Origin: Bacillota bacterium
GTDB lineage: Bacteria > Armatimonadota > Hebobacteria > Hebobacterales > Hebobacteraceae
Reading direction: 5' to 3'
Length of the DNA stretch: 10,964 nucleotides
Assembly (NCBI GenBank): GCA_030597345.1
Contig: JAUVSA010000042.1
Coordinates: 1-10,964, forward strand
The position numbers and the translations under genes were made by a program. Of this stretch, positions 7,177 through 10,964 are shown one piece after another (position 1 is the stretch's first letter; each line of letters starts with the position of its first letter). A model generated the notes under the pieces. The model saw only the letters and a program-made list of their open reading frames with translations, made no database searches and was not told the origin of the DNA.

Positions 7177-7191
7177 GAAGGGAGATCTGAG

Positions 7192-10100
7192 ATGATGAGA
7201 ACGCTGTTGGCCATCACTGTCTCATCAGTTCTTGTGGTGTCGTTTCTGGTTCCCGCCGGGGCGGAGGGGAGATCGACGGAGATGCTGCCTAACCGGTCCT
7301 TCGAGGCCGGCGAGACCGGACCGGCAGGGTGGAAGGTATCCACCGTCGGTGCCGGGGGCAGGGAGTCGGACGCTTACGACGGCGAGTCGTGCCTCGGCAT
7401 CACGGGGATGGGAGACGATTCCACTTGGTGGGCCCCGGTCCCGGGCGTGAGCCTGGAGCCGGACCGCTTCTACTATGTCTCGTACTGGGCGCGGCGAGGC
7501 CCGCAGGCGATTGGGGGCGTCGCGATAGCAGGGCTGGACTGGGTCAACCGGGACGCGAATCCGCCAAGAGAATGGCAGAAGTACACCTTCTTCCTCCGCA
7601 CTCCCGACGCCGTTCTCATTGATTCGTTCTTTCGGCTCGGGCAGTGGCATGTGAAGGGCACAGTCCTCTTCGATCAGGTTGACTTCAGACCGGCATTCGC
7701 GGTGCAGCGGCGACCGGAAGGGCTGAACCTTCCGCTGGGCGAGGGGGAGCGCGTGCGGGCCGGCAGGTATACGGCAGAGCACCGGCTGAGTGGGCTGGGA
7801 ACGACGGGGTTTCGCTGCCTCGAGCGGTTCGACGCGCGCTTCAACAGCAACCGCTGGGTCTTCGACGATGCAGCGGAGGTCGTGTACCGACACCGGGTGG
7901 GGAGACTGCGGCAGGCGGAGTCGGAGGTGGAGGTGGCGGTCAACTGGTGGGAACGGGGCTCGCTCGTCATCGAGGCCAGCAGGGACGGAGAGGAGTGGGC
8001 GAAGGTGGGGGAGATGAGCGGGGTGAAACGAGTCGGCTTTCCCGTGCCGGCTGAGGTGCTGCCTGCGCGGGAGGTGTGGATACGACTTCGGTCGACTGAA
8101 GGGTCAGCGCTGCAGGTGGACGGCTATGAATACGGGTGTCGGCTGCAAGAAGCCGGATCGGTGGTCACGGCAGTCGGTGGAACGCAGTACTTCGCGCTGC
8201 TGCGTGAAACTGACGGGCTTGAGGTCGAGGTGCAGGATGTTGGGAACCTGATACCTGGGGGGGACTCGGAGGTGGAGTTGCTCCTGGAGAGCCGGGGCGT
8301 GCGGCGCGTGGTGCTAATGAGCGTAGCCATCGAGCGAGACGGCGCGCCTGTCGCCCTTTCTCAGCGGCGAATCTCCCTTCCTGCCGGTGTGCCATCTCGG
8401 GTCGCCCTGCCGTATCGGATAGACGCGAGCGGCGACCACACGCTCACCCTCCGCTGCTTAGACGCTGCAAGCGGGGAGACGCTGTGGGAGGTCCAGTCGG
8501 AGTTCCGGGTGTCACCCCTGTATGACGCCCGGGGCGGGCAGCTCCTCGCGGACGATCCGGAGATGGCTGTCTGGTGGTGTGAGCCGGAATGGAAGGTGAG
8601 CCAGCGCCGGCCTGCGCCCGAAAGGATAGGCTCGGCGGTGCAGATAAGCGCGGCCGGGAACGAGTACGAAGCGGCCCAACTGGTGCTCACACCCCGGGAA
8701 TCTCTGCGCGAATGTCGGCTTTCGGTGAGCGACCTAGTGACAGAGTCGGGCGCGCGGATTCCCGCCTCGGAGGTGGATATCCGGACAGTGGAATACCTGC
8801 TCGTCGCGCGGCCGACCGACGAGGTCGGATCCGTGGACCACTGGCCCGATCCGCTGCCGCTGCATACGGAGGCGACAGCGCTGGAGGCTGGGCGAAACCA
8901 GCCCTTCTGGATCACCGTGCACATCCCATCCGGCACGCCCGCCGGCGACTATCTGGGAGAGATAGAGATCGCCACAGAGCAGAGATCCTGGGGCGTTCCT
9001 CTGCAAGTGCATGTGTGGGGATTCGATCTACCGGAGGAGACTCACGTCCGGAGCGGATTCGGTCTCTGGCAGAGCGGCATCACGCGCTATCACAATCTGG
9101 AGACGGAGGCCGAACAGGCAGAGGTCTTCGACCTGTATCTGCGCAGCTTCGCCGAGCACCGGGTAGCACCGTACTCTGTTGGGGCGGAGATCGGCGTGGA
9201 CTGGCGGGAGTCTTCGGCAGGTGTGATGGAGCCGGAGCTGGATTTTTCCGCGTTCGACGAAAGCGCCCGTCATGCGCTCGATGAGCTGGGGTTCAACAGC
9301 TTCGTGCTGGACCTCGAAGGGCTGGGGGGCGGGACGTTTCACTCTCGACGTCTCGGCAACATCGCGGGGTTCGAACAGGGCACTCCCGAACATGAAGCGG
9401 CCTTTACGCGCTACGTGCGGGCGGTCCAAGATCACCTGGAAGCGCGAGGATGGCTGGATAGAGCTTACGTCTACTGGTTCGACGAGCCCGCGGAGAGGGA
9501 CTACGAGTTCGTGCGGGACGGGATGGAGCTCATCCGCCGGGCGGGGCCCAAGCTCACCCGGATGCTGACGGAGCAGCCAACGCCCGAGCTGTATGGCGCA
9601 GTTGACCTGTGGTGCATTCCGACTTACATGCTGGACGAGGAATCCGTGCAGAGGCGGAAGGCGGCGGGGGAGGAGATATGGTGGTATCTCTGCACCGGGC
9701 CGAAGGCGCCCTACTTCACGCTCTTTCTCGATCACCACGGCACCGAGATGCGTCTATGGCTGTGGGAGACCTGGAAGTACGGGCTGGACGGGATCCTCGT
9801 TTGGCAGACGAACTACTGGACATCCCGTGCCGCCTATCCTGGACCGGCGGTTCAGAATCCGTGGGAGGATGCGATGAGCTGGACGTCGGGGTATAGCACG
9901 GCGGCCGGGGTCAGGAATCCTTGGGGCAACGGGGACGGGCGCTTCTTCTATCCACCCAACCGCGATCCGGCGAACGACAAGAGCACGCACCTCGGCGGGC
10001 CGGTGCCGTCGATTCGATGGGAGCTGCTCAGAGATGGAATCGAGGACTACGAATACTTCTGGCTGCTGAGGGAGGAGATCGCGCGGCTCAGGGGGTCGGG

Positions 10101-10254
10101 CGCCGATCCCTCGGTCTATCGAGAGGCAGAGAAGCTGCTCGAAGTACCGCCTGAGGTATGCTCCAGCCTCACGCACTTCACCACCACGCCGGAGCCCATC
10201 CATCAGCATCGAGCGAGGCTGGCGGAGGCGATCGAGCGGCTGCGCGGGTTCTAG
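7192..10254 (+). CDS. Secreted multidomain protein with GH123/DUF4091-type catalytic region
   Basis: This is a 1020-residue exported protein. Residues 1-24 form a signal peptide (MMRTLLAITV, hydrophobic core, AGA before the likely cut). Three beta-rich modules follow: a carbohydrate-binding-like module at about 30-166 (LPNRSFEAGETGPAGW near its start), a second sandwich at about 205-320, and an Ig-like module at about 330-450. Residues about 458-615 resemble the GH123 N-terminal domain (WWCEPEW at its start, WGFDLPEE at its end). About 620-965 looks like the DUF4091/GH123 barrel, with YWFDEP carrying the Asp764-Glu765 pair, GLDGILVW at 864-871 and RDGIEDYEYFWLL near 947-959. In characterised GH123 enzymes (beta-N-acetylgalactosaminidases) an Asp-Glu pair serves substrate-assisted catalysis. 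Most DUF4091 proteins are uncharacterised, so the substrate is unknown. The start at 7192 has AAGGGAG seven nt upstream; the adjacent ATG at 7195 is possible. An SLH protein gene follows in the same direction. Confidence 0.88.
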   Translation: MMRTLLAITVSSVLVVSFLVPAGAEGRSTEMLPNRSFEAGETGPAGWKVSTVGAGGRESDAYDGESCLGITGMGDDSTWWAPVPGVSLEPDRFYYVSYWARRGPQAIGGVAIAGLDWVNRDANPPREWQKYTFFLRTPDAVLIDSFFRLGQWHVKGTVLFDQVDFRPAFAVQRRPEGLNLPLGEGERVRAGRYTAEHRLSGLGTTGFRCLERFDARFNSNRWVFDDAAEVVYRHRVGRLRQAESEVEVAVNWWERGSLVIEASRDGEEWAKVGEMSGVKRVGFPVPAEVLPAREVWIRLRSTEGSALQVDGYEYGCRLQEAGSVVTAVGGTQYFALLRETDGLEVEVQDVGNLIPGGDSEVELLLESRGVRRVVLMSVAIERDGAPVALSQRRISLPAGVPSRVALPYRIDASGDHTLTLRCLDAASGETLWEVQSEFRVSPLYDARGGQLLADDPEMAVWWCEPEWKVSQRRPAPERIGSAVQISAAGNEYEAAQLVLTPRESLRECRLSVSDLVTESGARIPASEVDIRTVEYLLVARPTDEVGSVDHWPDPLPLHTEATALEAGRNQPFWITVHIPSGTPAGDYLGEIEIATEQRSWGVPLQVHVWGFDLPEETHVRSGFGLWQSGITRYHNLETEAEQAEVFDLYLRSFAEHRVAPYSVGAEIGVDWRESSAGVMEPELDFSAFDESARHALDELGFNSFVLDLEGLGGGTFHSRRLGNIAGFEQGTPEHEAAFTRYVRAVQDHLEARGWLDRAYVYWFDEPAERDYEFVRDGMELIRRAGPKLTRMLTEQPTPELYGAVDLWCIPTYMLDEESVQRRKAAGEEIWWYLCTGPKAPYFTLFLDHHGTEMRLWLWETWKYGLDGILVWQTNYWTSRAAYPGPAVQNPWEDAMSWTSGYSTAAGVRNPWGNGDGRFFYPPNRDPANDKSTHLGGPVPSIRWELLRDGIEDYEYFWLLREEIARLRGSGADPSVYREAEKLLEVPPEVCSSLTHFTTTPEPIHQHRARLAEAIERLRGF

Positions 10255-10426
10255 ACCCCTTTGCGGGCCAGCCGACGACCGCACAGACAATGAGTGCTGA
10301 CCGATTCTATGGAAACCACAAGAGAACGCCTTTCCGCTGAGTTGCCTCGTCGAGGCGGCGTGCTCGCCTAGCTATGTGAAGCGGATGGGCGTAGGTGATG
10401 TGAACTCGTATCAGAGGAGGTCAACG
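10255..10426 (+). other. Intergenic region before the SLH gene
   Basis: 172 nt with no coding frame of note. It contains GCCTC-GTC-GAGGC (10344-10356), which overlaps an alternative stem AGGCG/CGCCT (10353-10357 with 10365-10369). Neither is followed by a T run, so a terminator is not supported. No clear promoter boxes are visible. The end of the region holds the ribosome binding site of the next gene. Confidence 0.4.
10415..10420 (+). promoter_or_regulatory. Ribosome binding site for the SLH-protein GTG start
   Basis: AGGAGG with a 6-nt spacer before GTG at 10427. It is a consensus-strength site and fixes a non-ATG start for the partial gene at the right edge. Confidence 0.85.
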
Positions 10427-10964
10427 GTGACCGGTGCGTTGCGAATTGCTCTCGTTGGTTTGCTGTGTGTGTCAGCCGTTCTGGTGCCGGCGCAAAGGGG
10501 AGTTGCGGCCGAGTTCCCGGATGTCCCCAAATGGCACTGGGCGTGGTGCTATGTGCAGGGCGTCTGCGATGCAGAAGTGGCCGGCGGGTACGTAGATGGC
10601 TATCATCCTGACTGGGTTGTTTCGCGCGACCAGATGGCGGTGTTCATTGCCCGGACGATGTGTGGGGGAGAGGCGCAGGTGCCTGATCCTGAGTGCACGG
10701 AGGCCCCCTTCCCTGACGTACCTTGTGACTTCTGGGCGTGCAAGCACGTTGTGTACTGTGTGGATGAGGCGGTGGTGAGCGGGTACGAAGATGGGTATCA
10801 TCCTGACTGGGTTGTTTCGCGCGACCAAATGGCGGTGTTCCTTGCCCGGGCGATGTGTGGGGGCGAAGACCAAGTGCCGGATCCTCCATGCGAGGAACCT
10901 CCTTTTCCCGACGTGGCGTGTGATTTCTGGGCCCGCAAGCACATCCAGTACATCTTAGGCGAGG
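10427..10964 (+). CDS. Secreted S-layer homology (SLH) repeat protein, cysteine-rich, 3' end outside the window
   Basis: 179 codons are visible before the right edge; no stop is reached. The protein starts with GTG after a strong AGGAGG site. Residues 1-28 form a signal peptide (RIALVGLLCVSAVLVPA, likely cut near VAA). Three SLH repeats follow: about 30-78, 95-143 and 160 onward. Each begins FPDV, then a His/Phe-Trp-Ala motif; the two complete ones continue to GYxDGYHPDWVVSRDQMAVF. SLH domains typically bind secondary cell-wall polymers or the outer envelope. Repeats have a 65-residue period and are joined by CGGExQVPDPxC linkers. The mature part has ten cysteines in about 150 residues (41, 47, 79, 90, 100, 105, 111, 144, 155, 165), unusually many for SLH domains, suggesting disulfides outside the cytoplasm. 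Only SLH units are seen; a further domain may lie to the right. The repeat style resembles proteins I associate with Armatimonadota. Confidence 0.93.
   Translation, partial: MTGALRIALVGLLCVSAVLVPAQRGVAAEFPDVPKWHWAWCYVQGVCDAEVAGGYVDGYHPDWVVSRDQMAVFIARTMCGGEAQVPDPECTEAPFPDVPCDFWACKHVVYCVDEAVVSGYEDGYHPDWVVSRDQMAVFLARAMCGGEDQVPDPPCEEPPFPDVACDFWARKHIQYILGE
10588..10690 (+). repeat. Direct repeat, copy 1, within the SLH gene
   Basis: 103 nt matching 10783-10885 at 92 positions without gaps, offset exactly 195 nt (65 codons). It includes 32 consecutive identical bases, 10601-10632. It covers the conserved C-terminal half of an SLH repeat and the Cys-flanked linker. Most differences are third-position or conservative changes. 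Confidence 0.9.
10783..10885 (+). repeat. Direct repeat, copy 2, within the SLH gene
   Basis: Second copy of the repeat at 10588-10690. The near-identity at DNA level suggests recent internal duplication or gene conversion between SLH units. Confidence 0.9.

Larger units (their letters stand above)
6923..7191. promoter_or_regulatory. Divergent intergenic region between transketolase and the GH123/DUF4091-type gene
   Basis: These 269 nt lie between two genes read away from each other, so promoters for both directions should be here. I cannot place convincing -35/-10 pairs in either direction. Visible structure includes CGCGCG repeated around a 3-nt spacer (7071-7076 and 7080-7085), a possible hairpin, and the perfect inverted repeat at 7157-7176 described separately. 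No ORF with coding character was found. Confidence 0.5.

Noticed and set aside
10344..10369. Overlapping short stems as a terminator or attenuator after the secreted enzyme gene
   Set aside because: Only 5-bp stems, no following T run, and about 90 nt from the stop codon.
10588..10885. Direct repeats as a CRISPR or mobile-element signature
   Set aside because: The repeats are in frame, 195 nt apart, and encode matching SLH segments, so they are protein-domain repeats.

Overview
This GC-rich bacterial window has a compact minus-strand gene cluster on the left and two plus-strand genes for exported proteins on the right. They are separated by a divergent intergenic region (6923-7191). No tRNA, rRNA, CRISPR array, transposase or phage gene is visible. 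The cysteine-containing S-layer homology protein and the large secreted DUF4091/GH123-type protein are the kind of pair I associate with Armatimonadota and similar environmental lineages. That assignment is a guess from protein style, not a marker-gene result.

Minus-strand cluster, in transcription order: transketolase (6922 to 4874, GTG start), a DUF58 membrane protein (4854 to 3649), a multi-spanning membrane protein with a DUF4129-like tail (3665 to 2172, GTG start overlapping the DUF58 gene by 17 nt), a ThiF/MoeB/HesA-type E1-like protein (1996 to 1247), and a protein of unknown function with a lysine/arginine/alanine-rich N-terminal tail (1223 to 297). Gaps are 19 nt, an overlap, 175 nt and 23 nt, so co-transcription is likely, with a possible second control point in the 175-nt gap. 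DUF58 and DUF4129 proteins usually sit with a MoxR AAA+ ATPase and a transglutaminase-core membrane protein. Neither partner is visible here, and transketolase precedes them instead. The E1-like protein has substitutions at several positions normally used for ATP binding and adenylation.

Plus strand: a 1020-residue exported protein (7192-10254) with a signal peptide, three beta-sandwich-like modules and a GH123/DUF4091-type catalytic region carrying an Asp-Glu pair. It is followed after 172 nt by a secreted protein made of cysteine-rich SLH repeats (10427 to beyond the right edge). The first is probably a carbohydrate-active enzyme and the second a cell-envelope protein. They may be transcribed together, but nothing in the sequence proves it.

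The left 296 nt holds no gene I can support. I found no clearly new system. The most unusual items are the composition of the minus-strand cluster, the altered active site of the E1-like protein, the transglutaminase-less DUF4129 protein, the tailed protein of unknown function and the cysteine-patterned SLH repeats.
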